A stretch of 64,000 bases of DNA from Apium graveolens (taxonomy: Eukaryota; Streptophyta; Magnoliopsida; Apiales; Apiaceae): assembly GCF_009905375.1 (NCBI RefSeq), contig NW_027417618.1:42107-106106 (forward strand), given 5' to 3'. This document shows positions 23,196-33,481 of this stretch, piece after piece. Under the pieces are notes generated by a model, which did no database searches, was not told the DNA's origin, and saw only the letters and a list, made by a program, of their open reading frames with translations. Position numbers and translations under genes: made by a program. Position 1 is the first letter of the stretch; each line of letters opens with the position of its first letter.

Positions 23196-25429
23196 GACAA
23201 GAGTATTTTTCTTGTTACCCTGCAGTTAGAGGAATAATTAATTAGATGGATTTTTAAGGACCCACACTTGTTGGGCCCTCTTTTTGGACAACTTAAGCCT
23301 TTGTGAGTCAAGAATACTTCTAATAGTTTTTCCTTTGTTAGGATTTGTCTTGTTAGAAGTAGATTTAATAGAAAATAAGGATTTTGTGTTTTATAAAATA
23401 CTGATCTACCCCTAACATCAGACTCAGGAATAGCAGTTTTCATTTTCTTACTCCTTCTACAATCAATAGCAAGATGATTAGTATTATCACAGTTAAAACA
23501 AGTTTTTCTAGGAGTATTGGGAACAAACTTATAATTGGAATCCTTAGAAATACCTTGCTTACCATTTTTGTTCCTTTTAGGACTTTTTACTTGAGGTTTT
23601 TCAGTAACCTCAGATAATTTCTTTTTGAATTGTCTTTTAGACAAAAGTCCTATGTTCTTTTCTTTCTTAACAGTCTTAATGGTTTCCTTATTTTCCTTTC
23701 TTTGAGATTTATCACTTACTAATTTTTCTTATGATGTTGATGTTGAACCCTTTTCATAGATGGATTTGGGTTCATCAGCTTCTGAAGAGATAAACTTAAC
23801 ATGAGTTTTAAGGGTGGTCTTATTCTCAGTGTCAACATCCTTAATTCCATCTACATAACCAAGACATTATTTCCAGTTTTTCTTAGATATCATCTCATAA
23901 ACCTTTTTTCCTGGAATAGTCCATGCATTAAGAGTTTTCCTCTCATTTTCTAATTCATTTTCTAACATAATGTACTTAGCTTCTAGTACCTTTGCTGTAT
24001 GTTTAGCTTTCTCACACTCTTTCTGAATTTCAATCTGATTTACTAAGTCAGACTCCAACTGATCATTCCTAGACTTTAACATTTCATTTTCAGTTAACAG
24101 TCTATTGTTCACTAGAATCTTATTTTTAAAATTACCATGGAGAGACTTAAGAATGGATTTCAGTTCAGATATATCTTAAGAATCAAAAGAGAAGAAAGGA
24201 GTTGATACCTTAGAATCAGAGGAAACAGGATCATCAAAGCTAGCCATCAGAGCATAGCATGTATCTTCATTTTCAGAATTAGAGGAGTCCATCCAATTCT
24301 TGCTTGATGTAATCAGGGCTTTGTTCTTCCCTTTATCACGCTTTGTCTTCTTACACTCTGTAGTAAAGTGACCAGGTTCATCACAATTGTAGCACTTGAT
24401 TTTCGACCTGTCTACTTTTCCAGCTTTAGAGTCATTTCCATCTCTTTTTTCAGTTGACTTCCTTTCCCCTCCAGTAAACTTCTTCCTGAAGCTTCTATTC
24501 TTCTGGGACTTCCTGAATTGCATTCTCTTGAAGCCCTTAACCAACAATGCAGCCATTTGCATGACATTAGAATCTGTCACGTTCTCATCAGTTTCAGAAT
24601 CAGTATCATCATCAGGATTTGATGATGAATCATCAGTATCTGATTCTGGTAGATTGTTCTTTTTGCTTGCAACTTCAACAGACCTTTCTTTTGAAGCTTT
24701 AGCATTCACTTTCAAAGCAACTGATTTTCCCTTGCTGCTTTTCCTTTGCTTCCTTTGCTCAACTTCCAAGTCATGAGTTCTTAGCATGCCATACACTTCA
24801 TCCAGAGTGATTATTTCCAAATCATACTGATGTCGTATGATTGAAGTCTGAGTCTCCCATTCTTCATTCAAGGCTCTCAGAAACTTAGTGTTTCAGTCCT
24901 CTCGATCATACACCTTTCCCACCAAAGATAGATTGTTGAGCATGGTGAGAAATCTGTCATAGATGTTAGTGAAACTTTCATCAGGCTTGGCCTCAAAGTG
25001 TTCATATTTTTGAATTAGAACAACCCTTTTGTTCTTCTTAATGGCCATGGTTCCTTGACATTGAGTTTCAAGAGCATCACATATCTCCTTGGCAGTCTTG
25101 TAGGCTATAACCCTGTTTGACAGCATAGAATCAAGACTGTTATGCAAAATGTTTCTTACCTTTGCATCTTTCAGGCACAACTACTTTCTCTTCTGGTGTC
25201 CACTCACTCTTCTGGTGTCCACTCACTCTTCTCCTTCAACTGATAGTGTTCAGCAATAGTAGGAGTTGCAGGCACCAGTTTTGTTGGCATATAGGGTCCA
25301 TCATTAATTACGTCAAGATAGTCTGGATTCCGTAGCCTCCAGGTGCATTAGCATCTTCACCTTCCATGTAGGATATTCAGTCTTTTTCAGAATGGGGATT
25401 TTAATACTTACATACTTGCTCAGAGACAT
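23177..25429 (-). pseudogene. B gag (broken)
   Basis: ATG 25429 (MSLSKYVSIKIPILKK) is the likely start, about 50 bases after the PBS. A frameshift near 25325 and a duplicated 19-bp unit (25192-25229) disrupt the N-terminus. Then 25180-24893 (ILHNSLDSMLSNRV; AKEICDALETQCQGT; FEAKPDESFTNIYDRF) is the copia gag core (UBN2 type). The next piece, 24871-24176, carries the zinc knuckle CYNCDEPGHFTTEC. A coiled-coil part follows at 24112-23867. A second knuckle-like CFNCDNTNHLAIDC lies near 23475-23520, before the protease. Long gag with two CCHC-like knuckles fits Sireviruses. Confidence 0.9.
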
Positions 25430-25464
25430 GTTTAGATCGCTTCAGATTGTAACTTTATCAGTGA

Positions 25465-25476
25465 GCTCTGATACCA
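25465..25476 (-). promoter_or_regulatory. B primer binding site (tRNA-Met type)
   Basis: Minus strand TGGTATCAGAGC, complementary to the 3' end of plant initiator tRNA-Met, two bases inside the 5' LTR. It is the expected minus-strand primer site of copia elements. Confidence 0.95.
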
Positions 25477-25478
25477 AT

Positions 25479-25970
25479 TATTTCCCAATAAAGATACAAT
25501 TATTTAAGGGGGGTTGGATACAATTGTATAAATGTTTCGAACAAGTATAAAAATATAACAGTTCTTTATATTTCTGATAAAAACTGTTACAAACTCTCTC
25601 AAGAAATACTGATGTTCTTGAGAGCTGCTAGGTCGTACAATGCTCGAGTTGATCAATATGTGATGACCTAAACTGTGTTTATATAATACAAAGGTGCTAC
25701 AAATCAGTCTAGGATATGCATTATCAATTACTAACAGAAAATGATACATATCTCTAACTGAATATACAAAGTCCTATCACTCAGAACGAACAGATATCCA
25801 TCCCTCAAAATAAGGAACAGACTTAATCTTCACAACAGACTGTTCTTCAAATACTGATGCTTATGAAGATACTGATGGGCATCAAATCCTGATGGGGCAT
25901 CAAATCCTGATGACATCCAGAACAGCCAGATCTTGAGTTTCTCCTGATCATTAAGAATTAGCACGTAACA
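25479..25970 (-). repeat. B 5' LTR (492 bp)
   Basis: Matches the 3' LTR at 13454-13927. Its inner end reads TA instead of TG on the plus strand, a point mutation of the terminal CA. A TATA-like TATTATATAAA is at 25678-25688. It carries one extra 18-bp unit of the family-B motif at about 25878-25896 (GGGCATCAAATCCTGATG repeated), which accounts for its greater length. CTGAT follows at 25971. Confidence 0.95.
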
Positions 25971-27805
25971 CTGATCTAGTTAGCAAGGTGGATTCTTTGG
26001 ACACTCGGCTCAAGACCCTGGAAACCTCAATCACTCAAATCCAACTCTATCAAGCTCAACAAACACTGCTTCTTCAAAAGTTGGTGGCTGCAAAAACCTC
26101 TACCTCTGCTCAACTTGATGCCAACAAAAAGAGGGAGACATATTCTATTATTCCAGTTAGTCAGGGAGAGTCAGTCAGTGAGGGGGAGAAAGTTCTCAAT
26201 ATACAAGTCAACAAGGTTATTGTTCCGGTAATTACTTTCTCCAAGCCACGAGCTCTTGACAACATTGATCTGATCAAGATAGCGGCAACTGAGTTAGAGT
26301 TAAATGAAAAATGGAAGAAGCATGATGAGAACATCTAGAAGAAATTTGGTCCAATTGATAAACAAGACAAAGTCTTCTCTTATTTCTCTCAATTGAGACC
26401 AATTTCAGCAAATGATATGAGTTTAGGGAACATGGAAAGGGGTCAACCCTCATCAATTAAATCTCCAAAGGCCAATGTGATTTTTCAGTAAAGAGAAACT
26501 ATCCAAAGAATTCAGACAATAATTAATTGGACCTAATGTATGAAATCCCTAAGCCAGATGAGGAGAAGCTTCTTGGAAGGTCTATTGCTTTCTTCAAAGA
26601 TCCCAGAGACACAGTGTCAACGAAAAGAATTGTTAAGATTTACAGGATTGGAAAATCAATCTGTGTGGTGGTTGGACATCCACAGTTTTCAGAGGCTAAG
26701 AAAGAAGAAAAGGTGAGGCTCAAATAACAACAAAAGCAAGCTGCTTTATATGCCCAGAAATAATCTAAGAAGCCTGCAACCATAGAAGTTGTTTTGCCTA
26801 CTGTGACAACTGAGAATCTGATTGAAGGAAAGCAAGAAAAACCAAAGCAGACTAAAAAATTTAGATACAAGCTTAGACCAAAGAGGATGCTGGAGTTTGA
26901 TAAAGATAAGAAAGAATATATGTCAACCCAATCTACTACCTCAAGTCAAACAACCATGCCCACAGTGGAATAAACTGAATTCAAGGTTTATCCTGATAAG
27001 AATTTCCATGGTGAAACCATAATTCCCAATGATGAACCTATAGATTGGGAAAGCCTACCACTTCCTGATCTATTCATTCCAATTCAAAAAAAGCCAAGAA
27101 GGACAAAGAAAAGAAAAATTAAGAAAGTCAATCCTTTCAAACTTTAATCCAAATCACTGGCCACACCCAAACCAACTGTCAATAAGGGAGATCAACTCTT
27201 CATTTGCGACATTAAAGAATTCTCAGACATAAATATTTATCTGCAATAGATAGATGAAGTTAGAGCCATTGATGCTTACAAACATCTTCCAGAAAGATTA
27301 GTGTTCAGGGACAAGGGTGGAAGAGAGATGACTTGGCCCCTTCACAGAATTCTCAATGAAGACTATTCTACTTTAGTGACTATTTTCTCCTCAATCAAGA
27401 AAAAATTTGGGTTCAACATAGTTGCCAAGAAAATGTACTAAACAAGATTGAGGAGATAAGGAATAACTGTAGAGGACCAAATGCACTCCCAAGAGTATTA
27501 ACAATTCCTTTTACTGGAAATAGGGTGCATTTGAGACCATACTGGATAATGGAGTTCAAAGATGAAAAATGCATCAGAAAATTCTTTAGATTGGAAGATC
27601 ATCTAAAGATTTCAAGCAATGAAACTCTCATAGATGTGCAAGAAAAGTTGGATCAAACAAATGAAGATGAATATGAGTTCTACATGAAACTCCAACACCA
27701 AATTAAAGAAAACAATGTGAAGTTGGGAAAAAATTTCAGACAGTCAAGGGAATAAGCTAAATTTGCTAAGTCTAGAGGTGCACCTTGAAAATGGCCTGTG
27801 AGATT
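25971..27805 (+). mobile_element. A2: second segment (end of the extra gene)
   Basis: Begins with the second CTGAT copy and resumes the A2 extra gene in phase. Weak internal polypurine tracts (AGAGGGAGA, GAGGGGGAGA) lie at about 26130-26190. It ends where C begins at 27806, shortly after the stop of the extra gene, so the A2 PPT and 3' LTR are not visible in the window. Confidence 0.9.
25976..27755 (+). pseudogene. A2 extra gene, C-terminal half (broken)
   Basis: 25988-26338 is open (helical, then VPVITFSKPRALDNIDLIK). The conserved block YEIPKPDEEKLLGRS...KSICVVVGHPQFSEAKKEEK is at 26527-26727, matching A1 6580-6760. Several stops and indels follow between 26728 and 27520. The last block, 27525-27755 (HLRPYWIMEF, FFRLEDHLKISSNETL), matches the A1 end at 7613-7841 closely and stops at the same position. 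Not functional here, but the conservation between A1, A2 and A3 shows this end of the protein was under selection. Confidence 0.85.
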
Positions 27806-28842
27806 TGTAAGGTCCCGTAAGAGGGCTATTTTAAGCTAGAAAGGGGGTTGAATAGCTTAATTACAAATTTAAAAATTGTTGTGGCATTTTAAAAATATTT
27901 TATCCCTTTTTAAAACTTTACTGAGTGGTTATGCAGTTTATGTGTGCGGAAAATAAAGTGCAAGGAAAGAAAATACCACACGGTGATTTTATCCTGGTTC
28001 ACGATGGTGCAACCTCTAATAGATTCGCTCACCCCTACTCCAGTCCCCGAGCTCCTCTCCCGGACTCGGGATTTTCCCTTATAGTAAACTCGCTCCTTTA
28101 GTTGGTGGAGAAGCCTTTACACCCTTTACAAGTATTTGTCTTGGTGCGTAACACAAGGGTCACCACCCTAAAATAAATATATTATCTACACAACTTATCT
28201 TAGACAATAACTCCCCGCTATTTCTTCAAAATTGTTGTAGAGCCTTTGTGTGGACTTGGCTTCTTTAGCTTTTTCCGGTCTTGGATCTTAGTGATCCGGT
28301 CTTGGGTCTTTCCTCTTCTTCACGGTGCGAAGACTACTAACTCCTCGTTAGTATGTCCAGGACTTGGGTCTTAGAACGAGAATCACCTCACATCACTTCA
28401 CCTTACTACAAAACTAACAAGACAATCCATGAAACAAAACAAGTAGGAAAAGATTTGTTTTAAACTAGTATGTTACTGTACTAGCCCACAAGTAGTATAA
28501 TATCCAAATCAGAATATTAAAACTAATTAGTTATACTTGACTTAGAATAATACAAGATGGTCAAGTATATTTATAATTAATCCTTTATAGATTTAATAAA
28601 GTTATGGAGTAATATGAGAGGTCCCTTTTTATATTAAGAACTTATGGGTTATGACTTCTTTAGTATTCTTCTTCTTTCGATTAAGTATTTATAGATCGAA
28701 GAATACTTTAATTACAACCTCAGAGTTGTAATTTACCTTTAAGTATATCAACTTAAGGTTTTAAGGTATACTTGTATATTGACGATTATAAGGTCAAAGT
28801 ATACTCTTTTAACTTCAAGCACATTTATAAGATTAATGAGTC

Positions 28843-29430
28843 TTAGCGAAGATCCAAATAAGTTAAGTGCAAGTAATTGGCTTAAGATTGTGCTTTCGAA
28901 GTTTGGACGAATAATACGAGTATTTTATAGATATCGTAGTATAACCCCACAGAACACTGAAAGATGTTAGAAGGGGCTTATACGATATGACTCGTAATTG
29001 TTTATATACATGACATGTGTTAGCCAAGATCCAATTAAATAAAGTTCAAGTAATTGGCTAACTCGTGGATTTGATTTGCCCTTAAATTTAACGGATGATT
29101 ACGAAGTGTTTATAGATCGAGTTATAATCCCCCGGAACACTAAAGATGTTAGAAGGGATTAAAACTATGCTTCATAATAATTTATGTGCACAAAATGTGT
29201 TAGCCAAGATCCAATTAAATAAAGTGCAAGTAATTGGCTAACTCGTGAACTTAATATGTTTTGATATTTGACAAATTACGAAGTGTTTATAGATCGAGTT
29301 ATAATCCCCCGGAACACTAGAGATGTTAGAAGGGATTAAAACTTTACTTCATAATATTTTATGTGCATGAATAATGTTAGCCAAGATCCAATAATAAAAA
29401 TAATTGGCTAACTCGTGAACTTGGGTCAAA
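28843..29430 (-). repeat. Tandem repeats, about 177-180 bp, in the C LTR
   Basis: The unit begins at TTAGCCAAGATCCAA-like sequence at 28843, 29020, 29200 and 29377 (spacings 177, 180, 177). Each contains AAGTGCAAGTAATTGGCT and a GAACACTAAAGATGTTAGAAG-like part. The first unit is more diverged; the middle two agree closely; the last is partial. Confidence 0.88.
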
Positions 29431-29974
29431 TATAATCTCCCCTTTGGAGATAAAGTACTTTTGTTTATAGATCTTCTTTTTGGGATGATTTTGTGAAGAT
29501 CAAGTACTTATTCGAATTCCGAGTTCGAATCTTCGTTCTCTTGAGAACTTTGTTTATAAGAGATCTTGTATTAGAGCTTAAGATGAAGTAGAGAAATTAA
29601 GTACAAAGCTCAAATAAAAAGAACTCAAATAAGAAGCTAAAAGTTACCACTTTTGAAGAACGGTCGGAAAAGTTTGCCGGAAAAATTTGTCGGAGGTTCG
29701 GCCGGATTTTGGAACTTTGGTCGAACTTGGGCAGCCCTTTGGGGGGCCGGGAAGTGGTAGTGGATGAGCTCACTTGGTGGGATAAAGCTTGGTCGGGTGA
29801 AGCTGAGCTTGGGTTTCAAAAACCTTGTATATATGTAAGTATATAGAAGAGAGAGAAGGTTTTTGAGAAGAAGTGTGTGTATAGAATTTGAAAGAGATGA
29901 AGAGAAGCACTTCTTCAAAAATTCCCAGCAACTTTGTGGCTCTTTAGCTTGAAGAAAATGGGTTGGGGTGGGGG

Positions 29975-29985
29975 TTTATTTATAG
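29975..29985 (-). promoter_or_regulatory. TATA box of the C LTR
   Basis: Minus strand CTATAAATAAA followed 20-30 bases on by a C/A-rich start region and a CT-rich leader, as in plant LTR promoters. Confidence 0.6.
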
Positions 29986-30565
29986 GAGGAGCTGGGTGGA
30001 TTTAATGGTGGAGATCTGAGGAAAATGGATGGTGGATGGTGTATGTCACATGGATTAATAACTTGGCAAGTAGGTTGTGTTTCTTTGACATAGCCATATA
30101 AGACAAACAACTTTATGGGTTCAAAATCTCAGCTGAGATATTTGAATATATATATATTTATATATATATATTTTCCATTTCTTTTAATCATTGTTTAATC
30201 ACTTAATTAATGATTAAACACCATTAATTATGACCACCTTAAAAACTCCTAAATAAATGCAATAAAAAATATTATAAATACTTAAATAATATAAAATGAT
30301 GTCCTGCAAGTTTTGGTCAACTTTAGTCAATGGTAACTAGGTCAAACATGGTCAACTGTGGGACCAACTACCTCAATTTTTGTGCCCGGACAAAAATTCT
30401 CTGAATGCTACGAAATTTCAAGTCATTCTAGCATGTGGAAGTATTTTATCTAAAAATAAAACTGTTCTATCAGCCTTTCTTCTAAGTGAAAATATCATTG
30501 GTCTTGAAATAAAGGAGATGGATCTTTTGACCAAAGTTTTGACTTTAATAAATACTTAAAATATA

Positions 30566-30595
30566 CACTACACCATAAAATGCCTATTGTAACAC
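30566..30595 (+). repeat. K left terminal inverted repeat
   Basis: CACTACACCATAAAATGCCT and ten further bases pair with the right end at 24 of 30 positions by eye; the first 12 are perfect. Confidence 0.93.
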
Positions 30596-30990
30596 CAAAA
30601 AAATGTAAATATGTTGCTTTTGCCCCACTTTTAAGCTAAGGTAACATTTTCTTAAAGATAGGTTTTTCCATGTTGCCTTAGGGGTCTAAGGTAACATCTT
30701 CGGTGCCTAAAGCAACATCGTTTTTTAACTTGTTTATATGTTGCCTTAGCTTGCTAATGCAACAGAAAGAGAGATCAGTTGTAACTTGTTTTTTATGTTA
30801 CCTTAGAGTTATAAAATATTTTTAAAAAGTGGGCCCCACGGTGGGACCCACTAGCTGACATGGCAAATGTGGGCCCCACAATGCTGAGTTGTCTTGATGA
30901 CGTGGCAAGTGGGCCCATAGAACCTAATGTAACATTTTGAGAAGTTGTTGTAACATTATAACTAGCCTAATAAAACCTTTTAAACATAAT
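30596..30990. repeat. K left subterminal repeats
   Basis: At least eight copies in both orientations of a TAAGGTAACAT/ATGTTGCCTTA type motif (for example near 30640, 30670, 30690, 30735, 30795, 30930). Subterminal repeats of this kind bind transposase in characterised CACTA elements. The stretch also contains three GTGGGCCC(C/A) blocks. Bases 30991-31140 show nothing I recognise. Confidence 0.82.
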
Positions 30991-31142
30991 ATGGCAACAG
31001 TTTAAGAGGCTATTGAAACACTTTAGCACAAACAAATTGAAATACTTATTCTATAAACTGAAGAATCCCAATTATACAACTTCATAACTACAAAATAATG
31101 CATCCAACCCAAAAATTAAACATCCAAATATACAACCAAATT

Positions 31143-31407
31143 AAACGTCCAAACTAACTATAATCACTATTGGTATGTCTCTGAAAGATGACTCTTTTAT
31201 TTTCTTGAGCAGATCATAACCTGTCATTCCAGGCATACAGTAGTCTGTTATAATAAGATTCACTGCCATTTCCTGAAATCAAGAAGAGCAAGTTTTAACA
31301 ATCCAGAAGTGCATATAACGGAGCCCTTTTGAAGTTGCAGCTTTAAACGAATGAAATGAGTACCTGTTGATTTATTGGAGATGTAAATGCTTTGTTGGGA
31401 CTGATTT
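31143..31407 (-). pseudogene. Captured fragment of a type-A response regulator (ARR8/9-like)
   Basis: Minus exon 31272-31143 reads [20 protein letters not shown] followed by [14 protein letters not shown]. This is the receiver-domain centre with the phosphoacceptor aspartate (ITD) of plant cytokinin-response regulators. It degenerates after IVII and reaches a stop. A 91-bp intron (GT at 31363, AG at 31273) separates it from the end of the previous exon (31364-31407: PNKAFTSPINQQ), truncated by the D insertion at 31408. The variable insert just before VNLIITDYC resembles the ARR8/ARR9 branch (from memory of the family). A relic within K and not a working gene. Confidence 0.85.
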
Positions 31408-31966
31408 TGTTATGGATTAAAACTAATATATATAATTGTTGTGTTTAATAATAAGGAATGTGAGCTTCAAGGCTCGATTTGACTGCTCTTGTGTTTCGTG
31501 ACTCAATCTGCCTTAACAAGATGCCTACATACCTTGCTGATTGCCAAGGATCAAGTCAAAAAACGTAGTTCTGATCTGTGGGGTGAGGCCCCTTATATAG
31601 ATGTTGGGAGTCCTTGAATTGGACTTGGTATAGGAGACTTGGTGGGCAAGTCTCATAATTAGAATGGACTTTGGAGTCCTAGATAGTAGGAAATTGATTC
31701 CTTATCCTTTTAGTCCCCTTGAGGCTAATCTATAAGGATTTATATCCTTATCGGGACTCTTCTCAACAGCTGATTTTTCCCTTATTAATTAATTACGAAA
31801 TTAATTAATAATCAGGGCTTTTGGGCCTTCTTTATTCCATCAGGCCTGATCTGGTCCATCAGGCTTAACCTTTCTGGTCTGAATGTCATATATCTTTTTA
31901 TTGGGCCTAGCAGCCCATACCTTGCAGTAAATAAATTATACTATCATAATTTACTTATCCCTATCA
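31408..31966 (-). repeat. D 3' LTR (559 bp)
   Basis: Minus strand TGATAGGGATAAG...AATCCATAACA. It matches 41605-42055 with few differences over the shared 450 bp. A GGGCC-rich part and the palindromic TTATTAATTAATTACGAAAT region are common to both. Confidence 0.95.
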
Positions 31967-31981
31967 TTTACCCCCCAACTT
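31967..31981 (-). promoter_or_regulatory. D polypurine tract
   Basis: Minus strand AAGTTGGGGGGTAAA abuts the LTR start TGATAGGG. Confidence 0.88.
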
Positions 31982-32104
31982 TTGGGAAACATCGATTAGG
32001 TTTCGCAGAAGTTAAGTCTATTCGTTCTCTTACAGGATTTCATTTTTTGCGTAAAGTGTGGAGCGACCTACACATTTACAGTGAATCTTCCTTTTATTCA
32101 GGAA

Positions 32105-32352
32105 TTATTTTAATTTCCAGGATTTTTTCCCTAATTTTCTGGGATTTTTCCCTAATTTTCTGGGATTTATCCTTAATTTCTGGATTTTTCCCTAATTTTC
32201 TGGGATTTATCCTTAATTTCTGGATTTTTTCCTAATTTTCTGGGATTTATCCCTAATTTTCTGTGATTTATCCTTAATTTCTGGATTTTTCCCTAATTTT
32301 CTGGGATTTATCCTTAATTTCTGGATTTTTCCCTAATTTTCTAGGATTTTTT
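32105..32352 (+). repeat. Tandem repeats of about 40-42 bp upstream of the D antisense gene
   Basis: Alternating CCCTAATTTTCTGGGATTTA and TCCTTAATTTCTGGATTTTT half units, about six composite copies. AT- and pyrimidine-rich. Nothing coding. Confidence 0.88.
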
Positions 32353-32368
32353 AGATTTCCAGCCCTTT

Positions 32369-32945
32369 TTCGACCAGGATCCTAGTCGAAATTTCGACCT
32401 GGATCCTAGTCGAAAATAGGGGTCAGCCTTGCCATCCTGGTCGAAGGAATTCGACTAGGATCCACGACCTGGAATTCGACCAGGATCCTAGTCGAAATTT
32501 CGACCTGGATCTAAGTCGAAAATTCCCCCACTTTTTTAGCTTCTGGTCTTGAGCCTATCGACTAGGATTTCGACTAGGATTCTAGTCGACATTTCGACCT
32601 GAATCCTGTTCGAAAATTCTTTGGTTTTCTTGCTTCTTCGACCAGGATCCACGACCTGGAATTCGACCAGGATCCTAGTCGAACTTCGACCTGGGTTTTT
32701 AATCCTCATTCTTGAAAGATGCTTGGCTAATTCGACCTCATTCCTGGTCGAAGTTTCGACCTCAATTCAGTCCTATTTTTTCCGTTGTTTTCGTGTGTCT
32801 AGTCAAAAAATTTCGGGCAGGATTCACGATCTGGATTTCGACCTGAATCCTGGTCTTTTTTATCCGTTATTTTCGGGTGCCTACTCGAAAGTTTTCGAGC
32901 AGGATTCACGACCTGAAATTCGACCTGAATCCTGGTCTTCCACTA
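32369..32945 (+). repeat. Array of imperfect CGACC-GGATCC-GTCG palindromes
   Basis: More than twelve copies of TCGACCAGGATCCTAGTCGA and relatives (CGACCTGGATCC, CGACTAGGATTC, CGACCTGAATCC), often back to back through AAATTTCG. Each unit is close to self-complementary around GGATCC. The array lies 0.3-0.9 kb upstream of the TATA box of the antisense gene and also within the D 3' region. It becomes more degenerate towards 32945. Confidence 0.88.
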
Positions 32946-33266
32946 GCCTTTTTATTTGGCTTTAATTTAAGGTATTGTATTTTTCAAATCCTAATTGGAT
33001 TTGGGCCTGGCCTTCTTTATTGGGCCTTATTGAGTTTTTCCAAATCTTACCGGGCCTCTTTTATTGGGCTTTTCTAAAACTTACTGGGCCTCCTTTATTG
33101 GGCTTTTTCCAGATCTTACTGGGCTTAATATTGATCTGGGCTTAATATTCTCTGTTTAGAATCCTCTAGAATCCTTGGAATATTCTGGAATATTCCTTTT
33201 TCTGGGCTTTTTCCTATGGGCCTTTGTCCTTAATGGGCTTTCGTCCCTTCAACTTCCTTTTCCTCT

Positions 33267-33274
33267 TATATAAA
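33267..33274 (+). promoter_or_regulatory. TATA box of the D antisense gene
   Basis: TATATAAA followed 30 bases on by a TACTACTTCTTACC start region, 215 bases before the ATG at 33482. It supports an independent plus-strand promoter inside D, opposite to the D genomic transcript. Confidence 0.75.
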
Positions 33275-33402
33275 GGACTGAGGAGAGGCTACTACTTCTT
33301 ACCTTCTCATTTCTAAGTTTTCTTCTTTCTCCTCCTGCTAAGATTCTCAGAGCAATAACAGCAAGTCGGAGCTCAAAGCCTTTTTTAGGAGCGCTTCTTC
33401 AG

Positions 33403-33481
33403 GTAAAATCCCTCCCTTTTCTTTTCGTGTCTATTTTATTGTGTGCCCTGTTAAGATATCCTGTATGTGTCCTTTTTACAG
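33403..33481 (+). other. Probable 5'-UTR intron of the D antisense gene (79 bp)
   Basis: CAG|GTAAAATCC donor at 33403 and TTTTTACAG acceptor ending at 33481, immediately followed by ATGGCTGAC. The size matches the two coding introns downstream (78 and 76 bp). Confidence 0.65.

Larger units (their letters stand above)
13454..25970 (-). mobile_element. B: complete Sirevirus-like Ty1/copia element (12.5 kb)
   Basis: Two LTRs (13454-13927 and 25479-25970), a PBS matching tRNA-Met, a PPT, gag-pol and a post-pol extra gene, all on the minus strand. It is flanked by a perfect 5-bp target duplication CTGAT (13449-13453 and 25971-25975). It is inserted in the extra gene of A2. It belongs to another family than A: the LTRs are half as long and the private repeated motif is TCAAATCCTGATG instead of CGACGGAT. 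All main coding regions carry stops or frameshifts. Confidence 0.96.
27806..30565 (-). repeat. C 3' LTR, outer part (R/U5 and part of U3)
   Basis: 2.76 kb without coding capacity, ending in ATA, the K target site. It contains 177-180-bp tandem repeats (28843-29430) and a TATA box at 29975-29985 (minus). A pyrimidine-rich leader follows the TATA box. Together with 57941-58515 the LTR would be about 3.3 kb, long for a copia LTR, so the outer boundary at 27806 is less certain than the inner one. A 93-codon minus frame at 29918-29637 lies just downstream of the predicted start site and has no recognisable features. Confidence 0.68.

Noticed and set aside
25465..25476. tRNA-like sequence TGGTATCAGAGC (also 53425-53436)
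   Set aside because: It is only the 12-base complement of a tRNA 3' end next to an LTR, i.e. a primer binding site. No cloverleaf surrounds it.
29637..29918. 93-codon minus frame in the C LTR as a gene
   Set aside because: It lies in the leader just after the predicted TATA box, has low complexity and no conserved feature.
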